From Simiduia sp. 21SJ11W-1 (GTDB lineage Bacteria; Pseudomonadota; Gammaproteobacteria; Pseudomonadales; Cellvibrionaceae): 64,000 nt of DNA. The notes beneath the pieces are model-generated. The model saw nothing but the letters and a program-made list of their open reading frames with translations. It made no database searches and was not told where the DNA came from. The stretch lies in NCBI RefSeq assembly GCF_024138675.1, contig NZ_CP090959.1, positions 1,178,001-1,242,000 of the forward strand. The letters are read 5' to 3'. Below, piece after piece: positions 8,644-16,954 of the stretch. Position 1 is the first letter of the stretch; each line of letters starts with the position of its first letter. A program made the translations under genes and the position numbers.

Positions 8644-9942
8644 TTATAGGGAGCTGGCGTGGGGGCCTGCTTCAGGTAATTGGGGTGATGCCCTGGTGCT
8701 CGGGCTTGTAGAGGTTGCGCCCAAGGCTTGTGGGCAGGGCTTAGTGGTTTGAAACTCGCCAGCAAACAGCCCATAAAACAGCAAAAGTGCGATTGCAAAG
8801 CCCATGAACGCCGCACCAAAGGTGTACACCAGGCCCAGTGAATCCACGATTAAGCCCACGCTCACGCTCGCGCCAATAACGCCCAGGTTTTGAAAAAAGT
8901 GCACCTTGCTGAAGTCGGCTGCGTATTGTTCAGGCTGGCTGCGTTCAAACAGAATCACCTCCAAGCGCACCATGAATTGGTAGAGCCCATAGCCGAACAA
9001 GCAGCGGCCAATCACTATCAGGTAGGCCTCGCCGCTGCCCTGTAGCACCAAGCCCACCATGGCCACCAGTGTGCCAAGAAGTATTTTTTGAAAATGTTTG
9101 TGCGCGCCTTGGAAAAAATGCCCATAGGCGAGGCAGCCGAGCGCGATCCAGGCGGGAATACTGTAAACCAACGCACTCAGCAGCTTGTGATCGATACCGC
9201 TGATGCCTTCCCAGTAGAGCGAGAAGTAGGGGCGCGCCAAAAATGCGCTGAAGTAAAATACTGTAGAAACCAGGCACACCTTGAGCACCCAAGCGTTAAA
9301 GCCTAAGCGCTGGTAGATACGGGCAGGTAGATTTTGGGCGCCCGCTGTAGCGCGAGCTTCGGGTAGTGCGCAAGCAGCAGGTTTGCGCCACGATAATTTA
9401 AGGCGCGCAATCAACCACAGGCAAATCAGTACCTGCACTGCATCGGCGGCGGCCATCACGTAGTACACCGATTGTGCGGCAAAGTATTGAATTATCCAGC
9501 CACCCAGCAAGGCGCCACCAATGGCGCCAAAGTGCACCAGCACTGAAAACAAGCCGGCCACATTCAGGTGTTGATCTTTTTCTTCCAGGCGCAGCACATA
9601 GGGGTAGATCAACAAGTAGCTGGCCTTAAACACCAACATCAATTGCGAAGCAATCCAAAAGCCCACAAGTGATTCGGTTTGCGCGCAGTAAAGGCCAAGG
9701 CCGCCGGCGGCAATTTGGGTAACTACCCACAGGTGCACTTCATCCACCCGGCGGGCCAGGCGCGCCCACAGGGGAAAGGCCGTCATCACCGTAAAACAGC
9801 AGGCAGCGATATAGGCACCCACATGAGCGGCGGATGTTTCGGAAAATGCTTCGGCAAAAAATTGCGGGTAAAAAGGCAGTAGTAGAGTGTCTGCAACAAC
9901 AGAGATGAGCGTCAGTGCAATGAGTGTGTATTTTAAGGGCAT
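8644..9942 (-). CDS. MFS transporter, probable siderophore exporter
   Basis: 432 residues with about twelve hydrophobic helices and MFS-like loops (FPLWARLARRVDEVH between helices 2 and 3). The ATG overlaps the stop of the monooxygenase gene by one base (TGATG), so the two are coupled. Position between the hydroxylase and the NIS synthetase points to export of the finished siderophore, comparable with AlcS-type exporters; import of a ferric complex is less likely given the TonB receptor and PepSY gene opposite. Substrate is inferred from context only. Confidence 0.8.
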   Translation of the reverse strand: MPLKYTLIALTLISVVADTLLLPFYPQFFAEAFSETSAAHVGAYIAACCFTVMTAFPLWARLARRVDEVHLWVVTQIAAGGLGLYCAQTESLVGFWIASQLMLVFKASYLLIYPYVLRLEEKDQHLNVAGLFSVLVHFGAIGGALLGGWIIQYFAAQSVYYVMAAADAVQVLICLWLIARLKLSWRKPAACALPEARATAGAQNLPARIYQRLGFNAWVLKVCLVSTVFYFSAFLARPYFSLYWEGISGIDHKLLSALVYSIPAWIALGCLAYGHFFQGAHKHFQKILLGTLVAMVGLVLQGSGEAYLIVIGRCLFGYGLYQFMVRLEVILFERSQPEQYAADFSKVHFFQNLGVIGASVSVGLIVDSLGLVYTFGAAFMGFAIALLLFYGLFAGEFQTTKPCPQALGATSTSPSTRASPQLPEAGPHASSL

Positions 9943-11276
9943 CAGGCGCGCACCTCACAGCCTGGCTGTGCATAGGTAAAACTACGGACACCTTCGGAAT
10001 TGGCTGCAAACGTTTGAAAGGCGATGCGCTCTTCAATGGGGTAGGGCGCGTAACCCAGGATTTCCCGCAGGATGCAGCTATTACGGTAGCAGGCCATGCC
10101 TAAATCCGGCGCGGCAAAGCCGTGGCTGTGCAGCTCGGCGTTTTGCACAAACAGGGTTTTGCGATCGTCAATACTGTAGTGGCGATCTACCGCAAAGCGC
10201 CCCGGTGCCTCCCAGTTAATCAGATTTTGAATACCGTGAATAAACTCCGGTAAGCGGTATTTGTAGCCGGTGGCCATCACCACAAACTGGGTGTCTATCT
10301 CAAAGGTTTGTTCTTGTTCTTGCTGCAAAAACCTGAGCTTTAACGCACCGGGCAGATCTTGCACCTGTTGCAGTGATGCATTGGTGGTAATGCGTGCATC
10401 CAGAGGGCCATTTAATTGTTTGATATACATCAAGTCGTAAATGGCATTGATCAGCTCGCTGTTGATGCCTTTGTAAAGCCCGTGCTGTTGCGTGAGCAGC
10501 TTGGCGCGGGTTGGCGCCGGAAGATTGTAGAAGTAATCCACATAGTCGGGCGAGGTCATCTCCAGGGTGATTTTGGTGTACTCCAGGGGGAAGATACGCG
10601 GCGAGCGGGTGATCCAATTGAGTTGGTAGCCTTTGCTGTCTATGTCTTGCAGCAGGTCGTAGAAAATTTCAGCCGCGCTTTGGCCGCTGCCCACCAGAGT
10701 AATACTGCGCTGCTTTTGCAATTCGTGTTTTTTAAACAGGTAGTCCTGGCTGTGAATAACGCGCTCTCGAGCACGGGCACAGGGGGCGGGCAGGTTGGCC
10801 ACGGGGCCTGTACCGAATACTAATCTGCGAGCGAAATACACCGTGCTTTTTTGGCTGATGGGATGTTGCGCCTGCACCCGGTAACACTGGTGTTGGTCAT
10901 CCCAGGTGATTTCCTCTGCCTCTTGGTTGTACACCACGTTGTTCAATTGCGTGGCGGCCCACTGGCAGTATTGATTGAACTCGCGGCGCATCAGGAAAAA
11001 GTTTTCCCGTATGTAGAACGCGTACAGGCGGCCTTGTTGCTTGATGTAATTCAGAAAACTCAGCGGGTGGGTTGGGTCTGCCATGGTCACCAAATCAGCC
11101 ATAAACGGTGTTTGCAGGTGGGCGGCTTCCAGCATCAGGCCTGGGTGCCAACTGAACTCCGGCTTGCGCTCCAAAAACAGGCAGTCCAACTCGGTAAGGG
11201 TGGATGACAAACAGGCCAATCCCAAATTAAAGGGCCCGAGCCCAATTCCGATGACGTCATACACGTGTGGCTGCAT
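9942..11276 (-). CDS. Diamine/lysine/ornithine N-monooxygenase (IucD/AlcA/DfoA family)
   Basis: 444 residues. The N-terminal FAD site is VIGIGLGPFNLGLACLSS (8-25), the NADPH site is ITLVGSGQSAAEIFYDLL near residue 190, and the ATGY motif is VVMATGYKYRLPEF near residue 335. This family N-hydroxylates a primary amine (putrescine, cadaverine, lysine or ornithine) as the first committed step of hydroxamate siderophore synthesis. The GNAT-NIS partner suggests a diamine such as cadaverine or putrescine. AGGAGG precedes the ATG by 8 nt. It is the first gene of the Fur-boxed minus-strand operon. Confidence 0.9.
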   Translation of the reverse strand: MQPHVYDVIGIGLGPFNLGLACLSSTLTELDCLFLERKPEFSWHPGLMLEAAHLQTPFMADLVTMADPTHPLSFLNYIKQQGRLYAFYIRENFFLMRREFNQYCQWAATQLNNVVYNQEAEEITWDDQHQCYRVQAQHPISQKSTVYFARRLVFGTGPVANLPAPCARARERVIHSQDYLFKKHELQKQRSITLVGSGQSAAEIFYDLLQDIDSKGYQLNWITRSPRIFPLEYTKITLEMTSPDYVDYFYNLPAPTRAKLLTQQHGLYKGINSELINAIYDLMYIKQLNGPLDARITTNASLQQVQDLPGALKLRFLQQEQEQTFEIDTQFVVMATGYKYRLPEFIHGIQNLINWEAPGRFAVDRHYSIDDRKTLFVQNAELHSHGFAAPDLGMACYRNSCILREILGYAPYPIEERIAFQTFAANSEGVRSFTYAQPGCEVRA

Positions 11277-11375
11277 GTTTTTACCTCCTGTCTGTAACGG
11301 CCGTGAGTGACGGCGTTGGCATGATGCTGGTGTGCAGGGCCTGAGATCGTTTTGGGCCTTGGCAAGTTGTTGCGC

Positions 11376-11407
11376 ATGTTAAAGCTAACAATAACCATTC
11401 TCAATAA
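11376..11407 (-). promoter_or_regulatory. Fur-regulated promoter of the siderophore biosynthesis operon
   Basis: Read on the minus strand, TTGAGA (11399-11404) and TAACAT (11376-11381) are separated by exactly 17 bp. A Fur-box-like sequence, TTATTGAGAATGGTTATTG, covers 11389-11407 and overlaps the -35 and spacer. The transcript would start near 11369, about 90 nt before the monooxygenase ATG. Iron-dependent repression is the expected control. Confidence 0.65.
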
Positions 11408-11930
11408 AATAATGTGCAATGGCCTTTAAACTGCTTGGGCCGGGCACCTGCAGGCACCTTTGCAACCAGGCCTGGCGGGCGCTAACGGGTGTTTGGCACG
11501 TAAGTGCCAAGGTTGGCGGTGCGCGGGGTGCCAGTGTGTGGCCGCGTTCATCAAAGGTGAGGTTAAGCAGCAGGTGTTCAGCAACAGGCATTAATTGCGC
11601 CACGGGAATGGGGTGAACGCTGGAAATTGGCCTTAAGCCAGCAGGCGGGCATGGCTGCTTCACAAATTGGGCGCATGCACTTTGGGGCGCTGTTTGCGGC
11701 CAGCACCAGTTTGGGTTTAGGGGCTTTTTGTAAATAGACCCGTGCAAGCAGGCTCCAAAGGGAATCGACGTTGCGCAATAAACCGCGCCCCAGGCGTTGT
11801 GCCTGCCATAGTTGCAATGCCTGCTATTAAAAGACGCTGCGTTACTGGTCTCAAATTAAGCCAATGGGGCAGCTGCAGGCCCGTGGGCCCGGCTATCTGT
11901 GCAAGTAATTCAGCGGGCGCTTCTAGAGGT
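11385..11930 (-). pseudogene. Possible decayed gene between the two siderophore operons
   Basis: On the minus strand, protein-like stretches without long stops occur in three successive frames. The first (about 11930-11800) contains AELLAQIAGPTGLQLPHWLN and RPVTQRLLIAG, the second (11817-11620) contains GRGLLRNVDSLWSLLARVYL, and the third (11620-11385) contains IPVAQLMPVAEHLLLNLTFDE and SSLKAIAHYFIENGY. Joined by two frameshifts they would give a protein of about 180 residues. I do not recognise it. The last frame ends inside the Fur box of the biosynthesis promoter. The alternative is that this is non-coding DNA with chance open frames. Confidence 0.2.
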
Positions 11931-12005
11931 TTTTAGAGGGGCAGGTTGCAGCGGCCGCTAAGCGAGGGTAATCAGAGGCGTATGCAAGGTGCCTTTGTCC
12001 AATCT

Positions 12006-12051
12006 CTAGCAACTAGCAACTAGCAACTAGCAACTAGCAACTAGCAACTAG
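12006..12051 (+). repeat. Tandem heptamer array, CTAGCAA x 6.6
   Basis: Six exact copies of CTAGCAA followed by a final CTAG, with no interruption. The array lies 90-110 bp upstream of the receptor promoter. The unit shares the CTAG+NNN form of the larger array at 21915-22078. A length of 7 means copy changes would shift spacing rather than preserve any frame; no coding function is apparent. Confidence 0.95.
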
Positions 12052-12139
12052 GCTCTATTCCCATTGGCCCAACGCTGGCAGGCGTATTCCTTTTCTTCTT
12101 CTTCTTACTTACTGCCCTTGCTAAATCTCCCTACCCGTA

Positions 12140-12183
12140 TTGTGGTAATTAAATTCGTATGTATAATGCGAATCGTTATCATT
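12140..12183 (+). promoter_or_regulatory. Fur-regulated promoter of the siderophore receptor operon
   Basis: TTGTGG (12140-12145), a 16-bp spacer and TATAAT (12162-12167) form a good sigma-70 promoter. The sequence AATGCGAATCGTTATCATT at 12165-12183 is a strong Fur box covering the -10 and the start site. Transcription would begin near 12174, about 35 nt before the receptor ATG at 12208. Confidence 0.75.
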
Positions 12184-12207
12184 ACCAAAAAGAAATTGGG
12201 GAGTTAT

Positions 12208-14319
12208 ATGAACCACCGCCTGTTAGTGCTTGCCATACACGCAGCCACCTTTGCCGCATTCCTGCCTGCCAAGGCGTTTGCCAGTGATGAAACACTGGAA
12301 ACCGTCAGCGTTATTGCCAGCCAGTCGCGCTTTGGCGCCACCAAATCCGATACGCCCATTACCGAATCTGCGCGCTCTATCTCTGTGGAAACGGCGGCCA
12401 TGCTGGCCGATAAAGGCGCGCTGAACCTTTCTCAGGCTACCACCTACATGGCCGGTGTCACCGGTGAAACTTACGGGTTCGCGACCCGGGGCGATTGGGT
12501 GCGCTCGCGCGGGTTGGATGTGCCGCGCTATCGCGATTCCATTCAGGAATTGTTTGGCAGCTATAACAGCACCCGTGCTGAAGTGTTCACTATGGAGCAG
12601 GTGGAAGTGCTGAAGGGGCCGGCCTCTGTGCTGTATGGCCAGGGCTCGCCCGGCGGCATTGTGAACTATGTGTCTAAAACGCCGAAAGCACAAAGCGCGG
12701 GCGAGTTGAGCGTGAGCTTTGGCAACCATGATCGCAAGCAGCTGCAGGCAGATTTCACAGGTGCGCTCAGTGAATCTGGCCAATGGCTGTACCGCGTGGT
12801 GGCGCTGGCCCGTGAGAGTGACTCGCAAGTGGATTATGTAGACGACAACACCCGCGTGCTCATGCCCTCGGTAACCTACGCGCCAACAGACGACAGCAGT
12901 TATACGCTGATTGGCATGATGCAAGATACCGACAGCGACACCGCCTCGCAGTTTATTCCCATTCAGGGCACCTTAGAGCCCTTGGCAGACGGCAGCTACC
13001 TTGATCAGGATGTGTACGTAGGCGAACCCGGCTTTAACCGCTACAACACCCGCGCCAACCAACTGACCTTTTTGATGAACCAAACCCTTACCGATGCGTT
13101 ATCCCTTGAAGGCACGCTTTTGTGGCGTGAGGGCGAAGCCGATTACCACCAGGCCTGGGCGGTGTTTACCGGCGCGGGCAACAGCCGTTATTTAAACGAT
13201 TTGGTGGGTGTGCCCGTGGCCACCAGCACTACTGTAGCGCGCAGTTTTTATCAGGCCGATAACACCTTCAACCAAGCCGCTGCCGATGTGCGTTTGCGTG
13301 GCGATTTCAGCACCGGCGAATTAAGCCACGAGCTGATGCTGGGCGTGCAATACCAAGCGGTAACCACCGATGCCAATCGCGCCTATTACTACGGCGGCGG
13401 CGCCCTGCAGGGTGACTTCTCTCTGGCGCTGGATTTGGCAAACCCCGTGTATGGCAATGTGCCAGACCAAGCCACAATGGATGCCCTGTATGTGGATCAA
13501 CCGGAACAACAGGTAAAAGATGCAGGCATTTACTTGAACGATTACATCAGCTGGCACAACTGGCGCATCACTCTGGGTGTGCGTCAGGATGAAGTGAAAA
13601 ATGATGTAGCTAATAGCACCCAAACCGATCGCGCCACCTCCTTCGGCACGGGCCTGTTGTACGCCTTCGATAATGGCCTCTCGCCCTACGTGAGCTACGC
13701 GGAATCCTTCAACCCGGTGATTGGTGTTGATGCAAACGGCGATCAATTAAACCCCGAAGAAAGCCGCCAGTATGAAGCCGGCGTGAAGTACGAACCCGAA
13801 GGATTGCCTGCATTAATTACACTGGCTTATTTCGACATTGAGATTTCCAACCTGCCCAACCCCAACAGCCTCCCCGCAACGGCGGGCCAACAGCAGGGCA
13901 TTTCAACGTTAAAAGGCCTGGAGCTTGAGGCGCGTGCACGGCTGGGCGAGTTTTATGTACAGGCGGCGCTGTCGTCATTGGATGCCAAAGATCCCAACGG
14001 CTTTGCCCTGGCCGCCACGCCGGAAAGCCAGGCCGCACTGTGGGTTGATTATCAGCCAGAGCGAATTGCCGGTTTGAAAGTGGGGGCCGGTGTGCGTCAT
14101 GTAGGGGCCAGTATTTCCGAAAACGACAGCCTGCGCTACAAAACGCCGGCCTACACCTTGTTTGATGCAATGCTCGGGTTTCAGGTGAATCACTGGGCGT
14201 TTAGCCTGAATGCGCGCAACCTTAGCGATGAGCAGTACCTCACCAGTTGCCTCACCCGTGGCGACTGCTTCCCGGGCCTGCGCCGCTCTGTGGTGGCCAA
14301 GGCCAGTTATAACTTCTGA
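12208..14319 (+). CDS. TonB-dependent siderophore receptor
   Basis: 703 residues. A signal peptide ends near AKAFA-SDETLE, followed by a TonB-box-like ETVSVIA. The plug domain contains WVRSRGLDVPRYRDSIQELFG and the signature EQVEVLKGPASVLYGQGSPG. The remainder is a beta-barrel ending SYNF, with the C-terminal aromatic used by the BAM complex. There is no N-terminal STN signalling domain, so it resembles FhuA/FoxA-type hydroxamate receptors rather than FpvA-type signalling receptors. The ATG at 12208 follows GGGGAG and yields the signal peptide directly; the frame is open upstream to 12064 but that part lies over the promoter. It is expected to import the siderophore made by the opposite operon. 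Confidence 0.92.
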   Translation: MNHRLLVLAIHAATFAAFLPAKAFASDETLETVSVIASQSRFGATKSDTPITESARSISVETAAMLADKGALNLSQATTYMAGVTGETYGFATRGDWVRSRGLDVPRYRDSIQELFGSYNSTRAEVFTMEQVEVLKGPASVLYGQGSPGGIVNYVSKTPKAQSAGELSVSFGNHDRKQLQADFTGALSESGQWLYRVVALARESDSQVDYVDDNTRVLMPSVTYAPTDDSSYTLIGMMQDTDSDTASQFIPIQGTLEPLADGSYLDQDVYVGEPGFNRYNTRANQLTFLMNQTLTDALSLEGTLLWREGEADYHQAWAVFTGAGNSRYLNDLVGVPVATSTTVARSFYQADNTFNQAAADVRLRGDFSTGELSHELMLGVQYQAVTTDANRAYYYGGGALQGDFSLALDLANPVYGNVPDQATMDALYVDQPEQQVKDAGIYLNDYISWHNWRITLGVRQDEVKNDVANSTQTDRATSFGTGLLYAFDNGLSPYVSYAESFNPVIGVDANGDQLNPEESRQYEAGVKYEPEGLPALITLAYFDIEISNLPNPNSLPATAGQQQGISTLKGLELEARARLGEFYVQAALSSLDAKDPNGFALAATPESQAALWVDYQPERIAGLKVGAGVRHVGASISENDSLRYKTPAYTLFDAMLGFQVNHWAFSLNARNLSDEQYLTSCLTRGDCFPGLRRSVVAKASYNF

Positions 14320-14333
14320 TGCCGAAACCGAGG

Positions 14334-14358
14334 GCGGCCCGCAGTGAATGCGGGCCGC
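14334..14358 (+). promoter_or_regulatory. Strong stem-loop between the receptor and the next gene
   Basis: GCGGCCCGCA (14334-14343) and TGCGGGCCGC (14349-14358) pair perfectly around a 5-nt loop. The stem ends on the base before the ATG at 14359. There is no immediate U-run, though a run of eight T starts 15 nt downstream. It could reduce expression of the downstream genes relative to the receptor, or protect the receptor mRNA 3' end. Confidence 0.6.
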
Positions 14359-14997
14359 ATGTCTATGGAAAACATTTTTTTGCCAGCAGCGCTGCTACTT
14401 ACAGTTGCAGGTGTCGGGCTTTTGTATTGGTGTTGGCGGAAGCCCCGAAAATTGCCAGGGGTAGTGGCGATGGCCTGGGTGTTACTGCTGCTAAGCGGTT
14501 GGCCTTGGGCGGCGGCGCTGGGTGTTGAGTTCGGCATTATTTTCGCAATCTTTTTAGTGCCCGTGTGTGTGTGGCTGTTGCTCGCGCCACAATGGCGCGC
14601 CAATAAAAATACCCATTACCGATTAAAACTTCGCACGCCCAGGCAGGCGGCGATTAATCATGGCGCGGCTAATCAAGCCACTGGCAAACCGGTAGAGCTT
14701 CTGAACACGCCAAGCGCGCGAGCCCCACAGGCAAGCAGGGGCTGGCAACTTGTGCTGCGCGCATTGGCTTTGCTGCTGTTTACCGCACTTGCCAGCACGC
14801 TGGTGGCAGTGGCGGTGGTGCAACTTTTACCGGTAAGCCACCTCGCGCGCCTGATATGGGCGCTGGCGCTACAAACCTTGTTTTGGGGTGGCCTGGCTAT
14901 TTGGTTGTGCGGCGCGGCGCGGCTTCGCACGCCGGTTGTGTGGTCTGCCAGTGCGGCTGTGTGCTCGTCGGTTTTCTTGTGGCTGATTGCGCTCTAA
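14359..14997 (+). CDS. Small integral membrane protein of the receptor operon
   Basis: About 212 residues. Two hydrophobic helices at the N-terminus (NIFLPAALLLTVAGVGLLY, then a second near VLLLLSGWPWAAALG) and a third (IIFAIFLVPVCVWLLLA) are followed by a basic loop and two or three further helices to the end. Small proteins of this kind often lie between siderophore receptors and PepSY proteins in gammaproteobacteria; the function is not established. The start is uncertain: GTG 14344 lies inside the stem-loop, ATG 14359 and ATG 14365 follow it, and none has a good ribosome binding site. Confidence 0.6.
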   Translation: MSMENIFLPAALLLTVAGVGLLYWCWRKPRKLPGVVAMAWVLLLLSGWPWAAALGVEFGIIFAIFLVPVCVWLLLAPQWRANKNTHYRLKLRTPRQAAINHGAANQATGKPVELLNTPSARAPQASRGWQLVLRALALLLFTALASTLVAVAVVQLLPVSHLARLIWALALQTLFWGGLAIWLCGAARLRTPVVWSASAAVCSSVFLWLIAL

Positions 14998-15022
14998 ATT
15001 TGTAGAAAGTGGCTCATTGAAT

Positions 15023-16489
15023 ATGTTCAAACAAAAATTATCAGGCTGGGTAAAACCGGCCCTGAAAGCCCACCATTGGTTGGGTATTTTTTTAGGCGCG
15101 CTGCTCTACGCCATTTGTTTATCCGGCACCTTGGCGGTATTTTACGAAGAGATCGAACGCTGGGAGCAGCCCTTGGCCGAGCCCTATGAAGCGGTAGATC
15201 CGGCGGCTGCCGAGCGCGGCTTTAATCGCTGGTTTGGCGCCATGAGTGAGCCGGAAGATCACCTCTACCTGGTGTTTCCCTCAGACGCTCTGCCCATGAT
15301 GAAAGTGGCAGACAGCCAGGCCGGTTACTACCTCACCGAAAGTGGCGGGCAGGGCCCCCGCGCCTATGATGACTTCTCCCATTTAATTACCGGCCTGCAC
15401 ATCAATCTGCACCTGCCGCAGCGCGTTGGCATGATTATGGTCAGCGCAGCCGGCGCTTTGCTTGTGGGTTTGATTATTTCGGGCTTTTTGGCGCACCCCA
15501 GCATTTTGCGCGATGCGTTTCGGTTGCGCGTAAATAAAAGCTACCAGTTAAGGCAGGTGGATCTGCACAACCGGTTAAGTGTGTGGGGCAGCCCCTTTTA
15601 TTTGATGATTGCCGTAACCGGTGCCTATTTTGGTGGTGCATTGTTGGTGATGAGTGTGTACGCCCAGGTTTTTTACGGTGGCGATCAGGAAAAGATTATT
15701 GAACAGGCCTTTGGTGCCGAACCCCAAATCACACAAACCGTTGCTGCGCCGGAAATTGCCAAGGCCTACACCCAATTGGCAGAGCTTTCGCCCGAGGGTA
15801 AACCGCTGTTTATGATTTTGCACGACGCCGGTACCGAAAGCGCCTTCATGGAGTTTTTTGTGCAGCAGCCGGGCCGGTTGATCTATTCAGAAAACTTTTC
15901 CTTTGATTTGGCGGGCAATTTTATTCAGCGCGATGGCTTTTCCGATGGGCCGGCCGCCAAGCAAGTGATCTACTCGGTTTATCGCCTGCACTTTGGTCAC
16001 TTTGGCGGCCTGTGGGTAAAAGTGTTGTACGTGTTGCTGGGGCTGGGGCTCACGGTGGTGTCTGTTTCCGGTATTAACATTTGGCTTGCCAAGCGCGGGC
16101 GCGCCGACGCGATGGATCGCTTATGGGCGGGTTTCGTGTGGGGGCTGCCACTGGCCTTGGCATTGAGTGCGCCGGTGCAGGTGCTATTGCACGGGCCAGG
16201 CGTGTGGGTATTTGGGCTGAGTTTATTGGCTTTGTGTGTGGCCAGCTGGCACCAGCGCGATGCGCTGACTGTTAAGCGCCGTTATCAGGGGGCTTTGGGT
16301 TCGGTATTGGTTGCATTGCTGGGCGGGTATGTCTTGGCCTTTGGTGGTGCGGCGTTTTCCGGTGGGGTGCTGGCTGTTAACCTTGTGCTACTTTTGCTGG
16401 CACTGGCGTTACTCAAAACTTCACGCAAACCCCTGCAGGTAGATTCCGCGCCCGCGACAAAGCGCACAGCCCTAGACATTGCCACGTAA
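15023..16489 (+). CDS. PepSY-associated TM protein, probable siderophore-iron utilisation
   Basis: 488 residues of the PepSY-TM (iron-regulated membrane protein) family. The first helix carries HHWLGIFLGALLYAICLSGTL, and later helices carry INLHLPQRVGMIMV, DLHNRLSVWGSPFYLM and LHFGHFGGLWVKVLYV, giving the conserved membrane His residues that may bind haem. Four extra hydrophobic helices follow after about residue 365. Such proteins are thought to reduce ferric siderophores at the inner membrane (FoxB/PiuB-like). ATG 15023 is chosen; an upstream TTG at 14987 would overlap the preceding gene. This gene probably ends the receptor operon. Confidence 0.8.
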   Translation: MFKQKLSGWVKPALKAHHWLGIFLGALLYAICLSGTLAVFYEEIERWEQPLAEPYEAVDPAAAERGFNRWFGAMSEPEDHLYLVFPSDALPMMKVADSQAGYYLTESGGQGPRAYDDFSHLITGLHINLHLPQRVGMIMVSAAGALLVGLIISGFLAHPSILRDAFRLRVNKSYQLRQVDLHNRLSVWGSPFYLMIAVTGAYFGGALLVMSVYAQVFYGGDQEKIIEQAFGAEPQITQTVAAPEIAKAYTQLAELSPEGKPLFMILHDAGTESAFMEFFVQQPGRLIYSENFSFDLAGNFIQRDGFSDGPAAKQVIYSVYRLHFGHFGGLWVKVLYVLLGLGLTVVSVSGINIWLAKRGRADAMDRLWAGFVWGLPLALALSAPVQVLLHGPGVWVFGLSLLALCVASWHQRDALTVKRRYQGALGSVLVALLGGYVLAFGGAAFSGGVLAVNLVLLLLALALLKTSRKPLQVDSAPATKRTALDIAT

Positions 16490-16507
16490 ATGCGCAGCCA
16501 TTGCCGG

Positions 16508-16813
16508 TTAGTGTTGCGCGCGCCATTGGTGCTCGGTGGTGAACGTAATTTGGTGCACGCTAATGGGTATGTTGATGGTGTTTAGTGCACTTATGATGGC
16601 TTGTTCAAAGGGTTGTTGGCCTGATTGCGCGAGTTTTGTAACAGAGAATTCGTTTTCGAAAATGCAAACCACGGCCAGGATTTGGGGGAAGTTCCCGTAG
16701 TCTACGAGGTGGGTTAGCCACTGAAACCCGTCAACCTTTTTGAGCGCCGATTCGCACACTCCGGTGAGCGCGATGCGAATGGCGTTGTCTATTTTCTTAT
16801 GGGTTTTTCGCAT
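16508..16813 (-). CDS. Conserved small protein of unknown function
   Basis: 101 residues, with an opening MRKTHKKIDNAIRIALTGVCE and a middle DGFQWLTHLVDYGNFP. Similar short proteins in Shewanella- and Pseudomonas-like bacteria are often labelled 'Fis family regulator', but I see no Fis helix-turn-helix here. No membrane segment or signal peptide is visible. No clear ribosome binding site precedes the ATG. It converges with the PepSY gene, 18 bp apart, and lies downstream of the acetolactate synthase gene on the same strand. Confidence 0.6.
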   Translation of the reverse strand: MRKTHKKIDNAIRIALTGVCESALKKVDGFQWLTHLVDYGNFPQILAVVCIFENEFSVTKLAQSGQQPFEQAIISALNTINIPISVHQITFTTEHQWRAQH

Positions 16814-16920
16814 GGGTTTGCAGCAAGCCTTGTGTTGATTTTGAAATTGGGTGGGCGTTTGAGTTTTAGTCTGCGATTAGCCCAAGCGTGTCAGTAGTGA
16901 GTGAGAGCTGGCTTGTAAAT

Positions 16921-16950
16921 ATTGCAGGCGGCAGGCGTGCCGTCTGCAAT
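16921..16950 (-). terminator. Stem-loop after the acetolactate synthase gene
   Basis: A 13-bp stem (16921-16933 with 16938-16950, one G-T pair) around the loop GGCG, just past the stop at 16955. The sequence following on the minus strand is A/T-rich but lacks a long U-run, so termination may be partial. Confidence 0.5.
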
Positions 16951-16954
16951 GTGT

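Larger units (their letters stand above)
11277..12207. other. Divergent intergenic region of the siderophore locus
   Basis: A gap of about 930 bp between the monooxygenase start and the receptor start. It holds the Fur-boxed minus-strand promoter (11376-11407), the possible gene remnant (11385-11930), the CTAGCAA heptamer array (12006-12051) and the Fur-boxed receptor promoter (12140-12183). I see no intact gene in it. Confidence 0.6.

Noticed and set aside
12223-12924. A 233-residue minus-strand open frame
   Set aside because: Antisense to the start of the TonB receptor, with no start signal; a by-product of G+C-rich codon use.
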